Made by a program: the position numbers and the translations under genes. Under the pieces are notes generated by a model that worked only from the letters and a program-made list of their open reading frames with translations, made no database searches and was not told where the DNA came from. DNA of 64,000 nucleotides, taken from Leptasterias polaris. Lineage: Eukaryota; Echinodermata; Asteroidea; Forcipulatida; Asteriidae. Location of the stretch: contig JAZGTN010000189.1 in assembly GCA_037783415.1 (NCBI GenBank), positions 62,001 through 126,000 of the forward strand, written 5' to 3'. This document shows positions 55,190 through 64,000 of this stretch, piece after piece (within the stretch, counting starts at the first letter, position 1; every line of letters begins with the position of its first letter).

Positions 55190-55555
55190 AAAAAACTAGA
55201 GATTCAGTTTTTGTTAATTACAAAAACAAGGTGTTCGTGGCGAGTGATTGAATGAATTGGTGATAACATTTTACCTAAATCAATCCAATGTCTGGCTCTG
55301 GAGTTATGAATTTTTCAAATATAAGATGGATTATCCTCTAGGGTGCAATATAAGTTGTAACACCGATTGATGCGAAATGTCTTCCTACACTGTACATGTA
55401 CATGTACCTATACAGTACAAGTACATACATGTGTAAATTGAAATACACTTGCAAGGTGACTTCTAAGAAAATACGCTTGAGAAACATAAGTGAAAGTTTG
55501 TGTGGCCAGAGCAAGGTCGTTTGCACATTAATATGCTATCATGCGTCGTTTATTC
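55190..55555 (-). repeat. Left half of diffuse repeat interrupted by DIRS
   Basis: The inverse of 10621-10760 and of the 16530-type end block can be read here (GTGATTGAATGAATTGGTGA, AATCCAATG, GAGTTATGAATTTTTCAAAT, GGGTGCAATATAAGTTGTAA). The sequence stops at the DIRS left end. Confidence 0.6.
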
Positions 55556-56015
55556 TCCCTAAATCTATAGGGATTTCCTATTCTATCTAAGAAAATACTC
55601 ACCTCCGATACCTACATATATGCATTTCCTATGCGCATGCACAAGCAATTCGCTGACACAAAAACAAAGGCTATGACGTCACCCACACACTGCACCTCCC
55701 AGTAGCCCATACGAATCGTCCTTCTTATTTCACCTTCTGGTTTATTTTTAGGATACTGATCTGGGCGGGATGGTATCGGAGGTGAGTATTTTCTTAGATA
55801 GAATAGGAAATCCCTACAGATTTAGGGAGATTCTATTACAGAAAATACGTCACCTCCGATACCTACATATGCAGAGTAGCACCGAGTCCGAACTGAAGGG
55901 TGGGTAAGTGCAGTGTGGAGCCCTAGAAAAGATGTCTTAATTGAGCCTGATACACATCCAAAATAGAGGTAAATGAAGGAGTTAAGACATACCGGTAAGC
56001 TGTACTCAAAAGCTC

Positions 56016-56760
56016 TTATGAGGATGAGTTGACAGTCCTGCGGTGTTTCTGGGCTGAAGAATGAGCTGCTGCTTGCAAAACCTGTCTGCCCATGTGCCCC
56101 TCAGACTGAAGAACATCTCGCAGGTAGCAGGATATCTGTAATAGGAACACCTTGGAATGAGCCCATGAGGTAGTCATGCTCCTCGTTTGGTGAGCTTTGA
56201 CCGGAGCAGCAACTGGTTGAGGGGGTGTGTTCCGTGCCAGAGTAGATACTAGGCGCACCTGTGGTATGGCTGAGAGTGAACCTAGGGGGCTATTAAGTGC
56301 GCCCGTCAACGGTTCGCCTGGTAAAACTGGTTGAACTGCAGGACCAGGCTCCTTGTTTGGTGAACCTAGGGGCTATTAAGTGCGCCCGTCAACGGTTCGC
56401 CTGGTAAATCTGGTTGAACTGCAGGACCAGGCTCCTTGTTTGGTGAGCTTTGACGGATGCAGCAACTGGTTGAGGGGGTGTGTTCCAGGCCAGAATAGGT
56501 ACTTGGCGCACCTGTGGTATGGCTGAGTGTGAACCTAGGGGGCTATTAAGTGCGCCCGTCAACGGTTTGCCTGGTAAATCTGGTTGAACTGTAGGACCAG
56601 GCATAGACCCCCGGGGCTGGGCAGTAGATGGTCGAGAGTTTGTGGCTGGTAGTATGGCTTCAACGATCCACCTAGAAAGAATAGCAGAATTGAGATCGAA
56701 ATATTCTTTGGTACACCATCGGAAGAAGTGTTGTAGACGATTGTCATACATTTGTCTAGT
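56016..56760 (-). pseudogene. DIRS tyrosine recombinase region, with internal duplication
   Basis: YDNRLQHFFRWCTKEYFDLN (N-terminal SAM-like part) begins near 56748. VKAHQTRSMTTSWAHSKVFL (catalytic C-terminal part, the TRS-like arginine region) appears near 56200. Between them a block containing GGGGGCTATTAAGTGCGCCC and AACGGTTCGCCTGGTAAA is present three times (about 56285, 56367, 56541). The coding sequence was therefore disrupted by local duplication. Confidence 0.5.
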
Positions 56761-57066
56761 GGACGGTCATCTAAATTTTGCTGTAAGGGAAGCAGCGTCT
56801 TTAGAAAGGCCAACCGTTCGGAGGGAAGACTTGATAGCATCCAAGCACAAAGATGAAGACTGGCCGGATCTGGGTGTAGTATCTTGGACACAGATTGAAT
56901 GAGAAGGTCTGGTCGTTTTGGTAGAATGATGGGAGGTCGAATGAGGAGATCCAGAAGTTGAGGGAACCATGGTTGTCTTGGCCAGAGGGGGGCTATTAAG
57001 ATTATCTTGCACCTCTCTTGGTCGATCTTTGATAAGACTCTGGGTAGGAGGGAGATGGGGGGGAAG

Positions 57067-57489
57067 TCATACCCCAGGTAGCCCGCCCAGTTGATGCTTA
57101 GAGCGTCTGTGGCCCAAGCCTGCGGTTGAGCATGCCGAGAGCAAAAGATCGGAAGTTGATTGTTGAGTTGAGAAGCAAAGAGACCTCTGGGTGTCTAGGA
57201 CGTTGAAGATCTGTTTGACCACCGGACGATGAAGGTACCATTCCGTGGGGATTGCTCTCCCTCGTGAAAGGGCATCTGCTATGATGTTCTCCTTCCCGGA
57301 GAGGTGGCTCACTTGTAGAAAGATTTGACGGGGAATGCACCAAGTGAGTAGACTCCAGGTTAGCATGCAAAGGGAAGAGGAGTGAGTCCCTCCCTGATGG
57401 TTTATGTAAGACACTACGGTGGAGCTGTCTGTCTTCACACTGCTTATAGCTGACTGGAGGGCCTTTTGAACAGCCAGTAGTTCTAGCAA
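57067..57489 (-). pseudogene. DIRS RNase H domain
   Basis: The minus strand reads MLELLAVQKALQSAISSVKT, DSSTVVSYINHQGGTHSSSL and LSGKENIIADALSRGRAIPT. The spaced acidic residues (E, D, D in ADALSR) and the HQGGTHS motif are typical of the RNase H of DIRS/Ngaro elements. It follows the RT on the same strand, with a gap and a partial duplicate of the 'GAGTTGTCCGTCTTCACG' segment at 57565. Confidence 0.75.
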
Positions 57490-57938
57490 ATTGATGTGAA
57501 GATACTGTTCTGAGGTCGTCTAGGGAAGGGGAGTATCTCCTTGACGGTTTAGGTAAAACACTACAGTAGAGTTGTCCGTCTTCACGAGGACTAAGTGATT
57601 CATCACCCAGCTATGTAGTAGCCAACTGGGGGGACCTTTTTAACAGCCAGGAGATCAAGCAGAACAATGTGAAAAAGCTGTTCTCAGGGAGACCAACACC
57701 CTGAGGAAAGGTCGTCCAGGTAGGTTCACCGGTCCGAAGGTCACTGAAGGGAAGGGTGACAGAGCCACCATTTGAGAAGGGACCACAAAATGGAGTCCAC
57801 TGGAACCAAAGATAAAAGGGGGGTCCCTACGGGGGCTGTAGTGGTACAGCAGATGTAGTTGTAGTGAAAGCATGTGCAATTTGCACCATGGTAAGGGGTA
57901 CACAAGTCTCGCCATGAACCCCAGGAGACGAAGCCATG

Positions 57939-58290
57939 CTAGCTGGTAGAGTGGGTTATGAAAGGAAGAGTTGAAAACATTCCTCCAGAACTCTGCAGCA
58001 CTCTAGTGAAGGAGAGGCTCCGCCCGTAGTATAGGGTAAGCTGGATTGTCTTTGACAAGGCCTGAAGAGTGACTGTACGTGAAGGACCAACGATGAGCCA
58101 ATCGTCCCGATATAAGTAAAGGCATAGGCCTATAAGTTGTCGGCGTAAAGCTGCTATTACTTTGGTAATCCTGGTGAGCACCTGTGGTGCGGTGGACAGG
58201 CCAAATGAAAGACACTGAAAACTGGTCTCTGTAGATGGGGATATGAAGATAGGCGTCTTTCAGATCCAGGATCGCGGCCCATCAGCCCTG
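57939..58290 (-). pseudogene. DIRS reverse transcriptase core (partial)
   Basis: ITKVIAALRRQLIGLCLYLY then RDDWLIVGPSRTVTLQALSK contains the catalytic Y(R)DDWLI motif, where the usual YLDD is altered to YRDD. Flanking RT motifs are split over other frames (LSFGLSTAPQVLTR-like sequence just upstream at about 58210-58165). Degraded. Confidence 0.65.
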
Positions 58291-59468
58291 GGAAAGGGAT
58301 AGACAAAACAGTGGCCAGAGTTTCCATCCGAAAAGTTTCAGTCTGAAAACAAAGTTGAGCCGAAACTCATCGTTGATTTGAAAGGGAGAAAGATTATGGC
58401 TTACTTTTCCTTGAGAGACACAATATACATGTGTATATATATTTTTTTATATTATTATTATTTTTTTTTGAGGGAGCATCAACGAGAAAATCGGAGGAAA
58501 CAGTAGTGGGTCGACGGAGACAGCTTGGATGGTAGCTTGTAAATTCTAGTTGGAAACCCAAGGTACACAGTCTGTAGAACCCAGGTTTCCGAGGAGAAAT
58601 GGAACCAGTAGTGAGAGAACTCCCGTAGTCAACTACCTACAGATCCCAGACCTGAAAGAATGTTGAATTTTGGGATGTAAGAAGCCATTGGCCTTAGACT
58701 TCCTGAAACCCGAGTGGGTTAGTTAAGATGAAGCAATATATGAGGGCTGCCGACAATAGCTTGGTATGGTCGGAGTACAGGCGAAAGTGACCTTGCCTTT
58801 ATCTGTCGTCCGAGTACAGGATGAGAGAGATTTACTAGAGGAAGGGCGTTGTAAGTCGATTGTTTCCTCTGTCTTAGGTCGCTAAGCCTCTTCGAGCAAG
58901 ACCTCCTCGAATTTGTTATTAGACCTATAAAGGGCCAGAACAAATGATTAAGTACCAGTGATCTACGAAGAGAACAGGTGATACCTAAAACTAGTGGAAA
59001 GGCTCCTTTAGTAGGAGGCTAGACAGACATCATAAACTTTAACAAGACCGAGACCCGAAAGAAGATCGGGGTCAGCCAGTGCAAGTCGTCAGATGCACAG
59101 GCTAGGCAAAGTGAAAATAAATCTGAGAAGTTTGAGATCCAAACTCCGAGATACAGGTGATGATCTATTTATTTTAGTTGGAATAAAGACCCTAAGGCCT
59201 AAGTGATAAGTGTTTTGGAAGGATTAGATGAACGCAATTTGACTAGACCGTTGAGATGCAACAGTAAACAACTGTAAAGAGACAACAGGTTTTGACTTAC
59301 AAAAGTGATAGTTCTCTGGAAGAGACTCTGATTTACAAATAAATTTGTAATTTCCATTTTTTTAAATTTTTATATATATTATAATAATAAAAATTGAAGG
59401 AGGAAACGGCTTCTTCCAAGAAGCCAGCAGAAAAACTGCACAAAAGGAAACAGAAAGATAGAAAAATC

Positions 59469-60052
59469 TTACCCCACTCTGGGAGGAAGTAATACTATTA
59501 CTAACTCGGGCTCCCGAAAACCTACATCTGAGCATAGAGTCACTGAAGCCGGTGAAAGTGACGAAGGATGGCCGTGTGACATGTACGGGTACCTCCATGG
59601 TATAGTAGGACAAAAGGCCGGAATGGTTGCGTGAAGGAGACTCGATAGGTGACCACCGATGCTTCGTAATTCTATTGTAGAACGGTAGCGGGAACGGGAA
59701 AAATCATGAGATCGAAGACTGAAAGATCCCTCTGGAAAGCGATCTCCTTCGTCGCACTCGAGACGAAGAATGTAGTTTGACCTCTGGTAAGATGGCAGGT
59801 ATCGAAGTGTAGTAGTATCATTACTAGTAATAGTATGCTGAAAAATGTTTTTATTAGCCTTGGGAAGTACGTCCACGCCGTAGCGCCCAGGTCGGGTCGT
59901 AGCGCCCACGAAGCAAGGAAGGAACGAAGTGCGTGATTCTCGGGCTCAGACCGGGAGGAAAAATTTCCTCCGTCTCTCTGTCGAGCAAAATAGGGCGACT
60001 GTAGGACGAAAATACGATGTCTCATGTTGCTTACGTTAACCTGAGGCGACAT
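59469..60052 (-). pseudogene. DIRS 5' ORF region (possible gag remnant)
   Basis: The minus strand opens MSPQVNVSNMRHRIFVLQSP at 60052 and runs in overlapping frames to 59469. Position (just inside the right terminal repeat, the 5' side) suits ORF1, but no gag motif is clear. Reported by position only. Confidence 0.35.
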
Positions 60053-60540
60053 GGTAATATATATGAACTGTAGCTTCCCGCCTAAGTAAGTGTTGAAAAC
60101 TGTCGTATATAAATATTATCTTGCAACTTTAGTGAAAGATTTCCATTTGACAGTCGTCCAGCTTGAGCAAATTCCGCTTTCTGTGGAGCAAAGACGACAA
60201 CGGAAGCAGGAAGGGTGTGTTTCGAAGTCCAAGGGTGACGGAGAACCACCACAGGAACGGCATATATTTCTGCAATTCACCGGGATTATGGTTCAGCCAT
60301 GCTGTGTCGGAAATAGAGATCTTTACGCTTGCAAAGTGTATCGCTAGGAGCAAACCTAAAACGCGTGTACACATAACGCACGCTGAAATAAGAAGGACGA
60401 TTCGTATGGGCTACCCAGTAGGGAGGTGCAGTGTGTGGGTGACGTCATAGCCTTTGTTTTTGTGTCAGCGAATTGCTTGCGCATGCGCATAGGAAATGCA
60501 TATGTAGGTATCGGAGGTGACGTATTTTCTGTAATAGAAT

Positions 60541-60890
60541 GTCCTTTTTCGACCAGATGTAAAAGTAAAATGTTGTCATGTCTGTGCAAAAGTTTGAGCA
60601 GGCTTAACATTCTACAACCTGATACAAACATTATGCTGAAATGATCAGTAGTTTTACAGATATGAATAAGATAAGATATTAAGAAATTTTCAACTTCCGA
60701 TTTGAACCGGAAGTCAAGGTCATGTTGTTAGGTTCTGTGTGGCGTTTGTCAAACTTTTAACGACCTATCCGATGATGTGTAGATTGTAAAAATCCTAATT
60801 GTGGTTTATGAGTTATGACGTCATTACGTTTGTGTTGTCTTTATACTAAGGTTCAATTATCTGATGAGTTTCAATGTTCAATTCAATCTC
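60541..60890 (-). repeat. Right half of diffuse repeat interrupted by DIRS
   Basis: It is the inverse of about 10150-10470: GTCCTTTTTCGACC, ATGTTGTCATGTCTGTGCAA, ACTTCCGATTTGAACCGGAA, GATGATGTGTAGATTGTAAA. Together with 55190-55555 it rebuilds one copy of the 9880-type repeat with the DIRS removed. Confidence 0.65.
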
Positions 60891-60931
60891 AATCTTGAGT
60901 ACCCTCCAATAACAGAGTTTATCTTTCTTAC

Positions 60932-61026
60932 CAAGATATGGTTTCTTGTTTTCTCTAGCCCACTTTGCTGCAGCGACTTTTCCTTCAGTTCCTCGGACAC
61001 CAAATCCACCTGGTACCAGCACCCCA
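60932..61026 (-). CDS. CTPS: CTP synthase exon ([16 protein letters not shown])
   Basis: The 95-bp exon is (N)[20 protein letters not shown] then [11 protein letters not shown](G). [10 protein letters not shown] is the invariant glutaminase-domain motif whose glycines shape the oxyanion hole. The acceptor is TTTTCACAG (61027 onward) and the donor is CTTG|GTAAGA (60931-60927). The first base completes Asn with AA from the previous exon and the last G passes to GVCLG at 46759 across a 14-kb intron containing the DIRS element. Confidence 0.95.
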
Positions 61027-61537
61027 CTGTGAAAAGCAACAAAAATATGTCACACTGTCAGTGTCAAGGAAAGTTAAAGCCCAACCATCTTGAATCAATC
61101 TACAAATTACAGCATGAATTACTTAATGCAGGGTGTAACCTTAAATCAAATAATAACAAATCAATATATTTGTTCACTGTTGGTTTTCAAAAACAACTAC
61201 ATGTAACAGAACTGAGTTGTTGAGTTCATGCATGAGAATTGAATTGAGTTGAATCAGTATATTATAATTTGATTGAATTACGTTGTTAATATCAATTGAA
61301 TGTACAAAAGCCAAAAAGATGTCAACATCCCCTGAGAATTGTAAATCAATTTAAACAAACTGTCAATAAAACAATTGTTTTGGTTTACTATCAGTCACCC
61401 GTTGATTGATTAGCTTACTGTCACTCATTGCATAGCCAAATTAGTGTAAGCTGAGACACCTTCTACATGTAACTGTACATTATACAATCATTTCCACTTA
61501 ATGATTAATTTATTAGAATAAATGGTTACAATCTTAC

Positions 61538-61626
61538 TTGCTGCTACATAGCTGCTGCCAGGCTTCATGAAACTTCACTGGTTCTCGCTCTAATGTAGAT
61601 TGTTCAAGGTCATCTGCCTCAATAAA
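61538..61626 (-). CDS. CTPS: CTP synthase exon (FIEADDLEQSTLEREPVKFHEAW)
   Basis: The 89-bp exon reads FIEADDLEQSTLEREPVKFH then EAWQQLCSS. It corresponds to YIDSADLEP...EEPVRYHEAWQKLCSA in vertebrate CTPS, the stretch leading into the glutaminase core. The acceptor is GGTTTACAG (61627 onward) and the donor is AA|GTAAGA (61537-61532). It starts in phase 0 and ends in phase 2. Confidence 0.93.
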
Positions 61627-62078
61627 CTGTAAACCAAAAGCAATGTAAATCTGTCCATATCAATAACAACTAAAATGTGTTTTTGCATCACAAACTCAGG
61701 GGTTGTAACAAAATATGTACATGTACTAGTGAAGTTTGGCAAGGTAATTATGCGACGATCGGGTAAAAGGTGGATTGTTTGTCTGACAACCGGTTATTTT
61801 GAGCAAAAGTGAGATAATTAATGCGGAGGGCTATTAGATGGACATTAGATGGTGACAAACACTAAAAGAAAAACAGCAGGACTGGTAGTTGAAAAAATAA
61901 GAAAACAAAACCAAAACAGCAGCCCGGAACTAGGAAAAAGCCGGCACCACTTTATGAGAGTTATTTGTAATAATTTCAAACACATGCATCTCAGGACAAA
62001 AGGCAGAAATGAATCGCACACAACACATAATCTCTTAGTGTATGAAAAACAATTGAAAAATAGTTATTTTCTCCTTAC

Positions 62079-62211
62079 CTTGATAGAGACTTTACATTTA
62101 CAGGTAAGTCCAGCATGAAGCAATGACTTCATGACAGAGATGTAGGCATCCTCTAATTTAGTGTATTTCCCAACAAGGGCAATAGTGATAAGCTTGCTGG
62201 TGTTATTGTAC
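62079..62211 (-). CDS. CTPS: CTP synthase exon ([19 protein letters not shown])
   Basis: The 133-bp exon reads (R)[20 protein letters not shown] then [20 protein letters not shown] and [13 protein letters not shown].. DAY.SV is the conserved start of the glutaminase domain after the linker. The acceptor is TTGGCAAG (62212 onward), preceded by a T-rich tract, and the donor is AAG|GTAAGG (62078-62073). It starts with one base completing Arg and ends in phase 0. Confidence 0.93.
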
Positions 62212-62379
62212 CTTGCCAAAAAAAAAAAATATCACAATTTAAGTAATTACATGTAACCAATTTAAATAGTTAGGTTGCTCAATCTATTTCAGGAGGGTCA
62301 GGAGAAGGAATGGGAGGTAAATAAAAGTAATAATTTGGGTAAAAAAAACCCAAAATTTACAAGAACTTGATTTGAACCT

Positions 62380-62720
62380 GCAACTTCCAGATTAACGTGA
62401 TGGCCCTCTTCCAACTGAACTTTCTATCCCTATCCTGGTGGGTCTCCCTTCCGGATTAACGTGATGGCCCTCTTCCAACTGAACTACATGTATCTAGCCC
62501 TATCCTGGTGGGTCTCCCTTCCAGAATAACGTGATGGCCCTCTTCCAACTGAACTATCTAGCCCTATCCTGGTGGGTCTCCCTTCCAGAATAACGTGATG
62601 GCCCTCTTCCAACTGAACTCTCTAGCCCTATCCTGGTGGGTCTCCCTTCCAGATTAACGTGATGGACCTCTTCCGACTGAACTACATGTACATCTAGCCC
62701 TATCCTGGTGGGTCTCCCTA
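62380..62720. repeat. About 64-bp tandem repeat, five to six copies
   Basis: The unit is GGTGGGTCTCCCTTCCAGAA then TAACGTGATGGCCCTCTTCC, AACTGAACTATCTAGCCCTA and TCCT. Units at about 62475 and 62670 are longer because of a TACATGTA insertion before TCTAGCCC, showing that this motif expands locally. It lies in the intron between the first two CTPS exons here. Confidence 0.85.
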
Positions 62721-62724
62721 TTTT

Positions 62725-63235
62725 TTTATTATCTTGTTCGAGGGGGGCAATCAGAAGCCATTCAAACTTAACCTGCCGTATAACCAGGCATCACACCAAA
62801 GATCACTACCCAGTATCGGACATTCCATTGTGCAGCGGTGCAGCGTGCAGCGTACAAAGAAGAATAAAAGGTACTGGAATTCATACTCAAAATCTCCCTT
62901 TTACCAGGAATAATGGTGAAATTTCCGATTCCAGACATTCGTCCCTTTGTCAATTAAACAAATATTAAGAGAGATTAAGAAGCTTTCAAATGTTTTCGGC
63001 ATGGGAGTAGAGTTTGAGATTCCAGTATGCCAGTAAGGGTAATTGGCCGAGTCACAGTAAATAGACTCAAGTGGCACTTTGAGCAAAAGTTGCTTTACGT
63101 ATTTTTGGGGGTGTTGAATCGGAAGACACACATATGTCACAAATACAAAAACTGTTTATTGCTTTTTTTGACGTTTAAAAACCCCAAAATAAAATAAAAT
63201 AACCAAACAAGAATGATTTTTGATAAACATAAATG
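62725..63235. other. Intronic sequence, nothing recognised
   Basis: The ORFs 62708-62968 (+) and 63140-62901 (-) are short and lack any known motif. Confidence 0.4.
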
Positions 63236-63239
63236 CCCC

Positions 63240-63570
63240 GCCAAGATTAATCTCATTTTTGAGTTATCGCTTGGCCATAACGACCTTGACATTTGACGTA
63301 CATGTACATGTAGTGGGTCCAAAAACAATAGGCTTCTGGATGATTGCACATGCAAACACGCAACCTTACAGATCTGGTTTGTTCTATTATTCCCTATTCC
63401 CTTTTCCCACAGAATTCCCTTGTGGGGTCCAAGTTGGACAAAGAATTCCTTTGTGGGGTCTATTTTTAAATTGTGTAAAAGACCAGACAAGGGCACTCCC
63501 GAAAGTAGTTTACACAGAAGGACAAGGCAAACATTACATGCTCCTTCGGCTTCGCCGGAAGGGCATAACA
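63240..63570 (+). repeat. Second copy of the 'CCAAAAACAATAGGCTTC' dispersed repeat
   Basis: GAGTTATCGCTTGGCCATAA, GGGTCCAAAAACAATAGGCT and, at the end, GAAGGACAAGGCAAACATTA then CTTCGGCTTCGCCGGAAGGG match 45565-46075. A GGGGTC.AAGTTGGACAAAGA duplication lies inside (63424-63463). Confidence 0.65.
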
Positions 63571-63574
63571 ATTA

Positions 63575-63725
63575 ACAAATAAATAAATAAATAAAAAAAA
63601 AAAAAATATATATAAGAAAAAAATAAAAAAATAAAAAAAAAAAAATTAAATAAATAAATTAAATAATAGTCAAAAAAATTGTTAAAAAAATAAATACAAA
63701 ATTATCAAAAAATAAATATCTGTAC
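63575..63725. repeat. A/T low-complexity tract
   Basis: AAATAAATAAATAAA-type sequence interrupted by TATATATA, directly after the GC-rich repeat tail, so possibly its A-rich terminus. Confidence 0.75.
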
Positions 63726-63855
63726 AGACATAAAGGCAGAAATTGGGCTACATGTACCATAGAGCATATTCTCAGATGATAAATTTAACTATTACCCCTG
63801 GCTTAGAAATGAGTATGATTTTACAATTTTGCTAGATACAGCAATTTAGCCTCAC

Positions 63856-64000
63856 CTGTGTGCTAACTCCTTCCATCTGTTAAGCAGATGTCTAGGGCGA
63901 TGTCTGAAATTGAGATTGAGTCTTTGTTGGAGGTACTGAACGATGTTTTGATCAGCAAGAAGTGGCGGTACACTGTAAACTGATGTACAGTCATGAACGC
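63856..64000 (-). CDS. CTPS: CTP synthase exon (partial; end of synthetase domain)
   Basis: From the window edge the frame reads VHDCTSVYSVPPLLADQNIV then QYLQQRLNLNFRHRPRHLLN and RWKELAH, matching vertebrate VHDVSSIYRVPLLLEEQ...WKEMAD at the end of the amidoligase (synthetase) domain and the linker. The donor is AG|GTGAGG (63855-63850); AG plus the next exon's G gives Arg (RYNNT). The exon continues beyond 64000. Confidence 0.92.

Larger units (their letters stand above)
55556..60540 (-). mobile_element. DIRS retrotransposon with complete terminal architecture (about 5 kb)
   Basis: Inverted terminal repeats lie at about 55588-55733 and 60385-60528 (GCATTTCCTATGCGCATGC, TATGACGTCACCCACACACT, GCCCATACGAATCGTCCTTC). 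The unequal outer tips are repeated inverted, back to back, in an internal complementary region at about 55772-55874, the defining DIRS feature. Between them on the minus strand are an RT with YRDDWLIVG (58110-57940), an RNase H (57489-57067), and recombinase-like pieces (56760-56016). Frames are broken. No target duplication is expected, and a diffuse repeat continues collinearly on both sides. Confidence 0.88.
3242..64000 (-). other. CTPS: CTP synthase gene span (partial, both ends outside window)
   Basis: Eight exons on the minus strand join into one reading frame matching animal CTP synthase, which makes CTP from UTP, ATP and glutamine in the cytosol. Intron sizes in transcript order are about 1644, 452, 511, 14172, 8774, 12474 and 21913 bp. 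All seven introns begin GT and end AG, and every junction restores a conserved codon, for example PYLG|VCLG, SIL|KSLYGG and RYE|VNP. The 5' exons lie right of 64000. The last exon(s), with the HPFFVGVQYHPEF region, lie left of 3242. The very long introns hold the nested genes and almost all the mobile elements listed here. Confidence 0.93.

Overview
This is eukaryotic genomic DNA from an animal, most likely a marine invertebrate deuterostome such as an echinoderm. That placement is an inference. It rests on large GT-AG introns, an invertebrate-type P2X7-C-terminal-domain gene, abundant DIRS, hAT and CR1/L2-like elements, and the very frequent TACATGTA motif. Nothing bacterial is present.

The backbone of the window is one gene, CTP synthase (CTPS), read on the minus strand from beyond position 64000 to beyond position 1. 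Eight exons can be placed to the base: 63856-64000 (partial), 62079-62211, 61538-61626, 60932-61026, 46653-46759, 37782-37878, 25252-25307 and 3242-3338. All have consistent splice phases. They encode the end of the synthetase domain and most of the glutaminase domain, including the catalytic cysteine. The last exon(s), with the His-Pro-Glu motif, lie left of the window. Introns reach about 14, 9, 12 and 22 kb, and almost everything else in the window sits inside them.

Layout from left to right. 1-2.9 kb: a decayed R2-clade LINE (+) against a CR1/L2-like LINE 3' end (-). 3.2 kb: CTPS exon. 3.7-10.9 kb: a terminal-inverted-repeat element, tRNA-like repeat, DIRS remnant, LINE/SINE tail and diffuse repeats. 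11.2-15.7 kb: two further genes nested in the CTPS intron, a THAP zinc-finger gene (+) and a three-exon gene (-) for a P2X7-C-terminal-domain protein; the intron of the latter carries a near-perfect 361-bp palindromic MITE. 16-25 kb: diffuse repeats, a hAT-type element with a perfect 8-bp target duplication, and another tRNA-like repeat. 25.2 kb: CTPS exon. 25.9-27.6 kb: 35-bp tandem array. 27.6-35.5 kb: a CR1/L2-like LINE split by a 4.5-kb fold-back element with minisatellite ends (itself holding a tRNA-like repeat split by a palindromic MITE) and by a hAT element. 35.9-37.0 kb: another hAT-like element. 37.8 kb: CTPS exon. 38.1-39.5 kb: DIRS fragment. 39.7-45.2 kb: about 96 seemingly identical copies of a 57-bp satellite. 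46.7 kb: CTPS exon. 48-55 kb: SINE, MITE and several tandem repeats. 55.6-60.5 kb: a DIRS element with both inverted terminal repeats and its internal complementary region. 60.9-64 kb: four CTPS exons.

The three genes have no obvious shared pathway. Two are simply nested in the long CTPS intron. The most unusual items are the homogeneous 57-bp satellite with a consensus splice donor inside a hairpin in every unit, the fold-back element whose two ends are built from different minisatellites, the four-deep nested insertion, and the intact DIRS terminal architecture.
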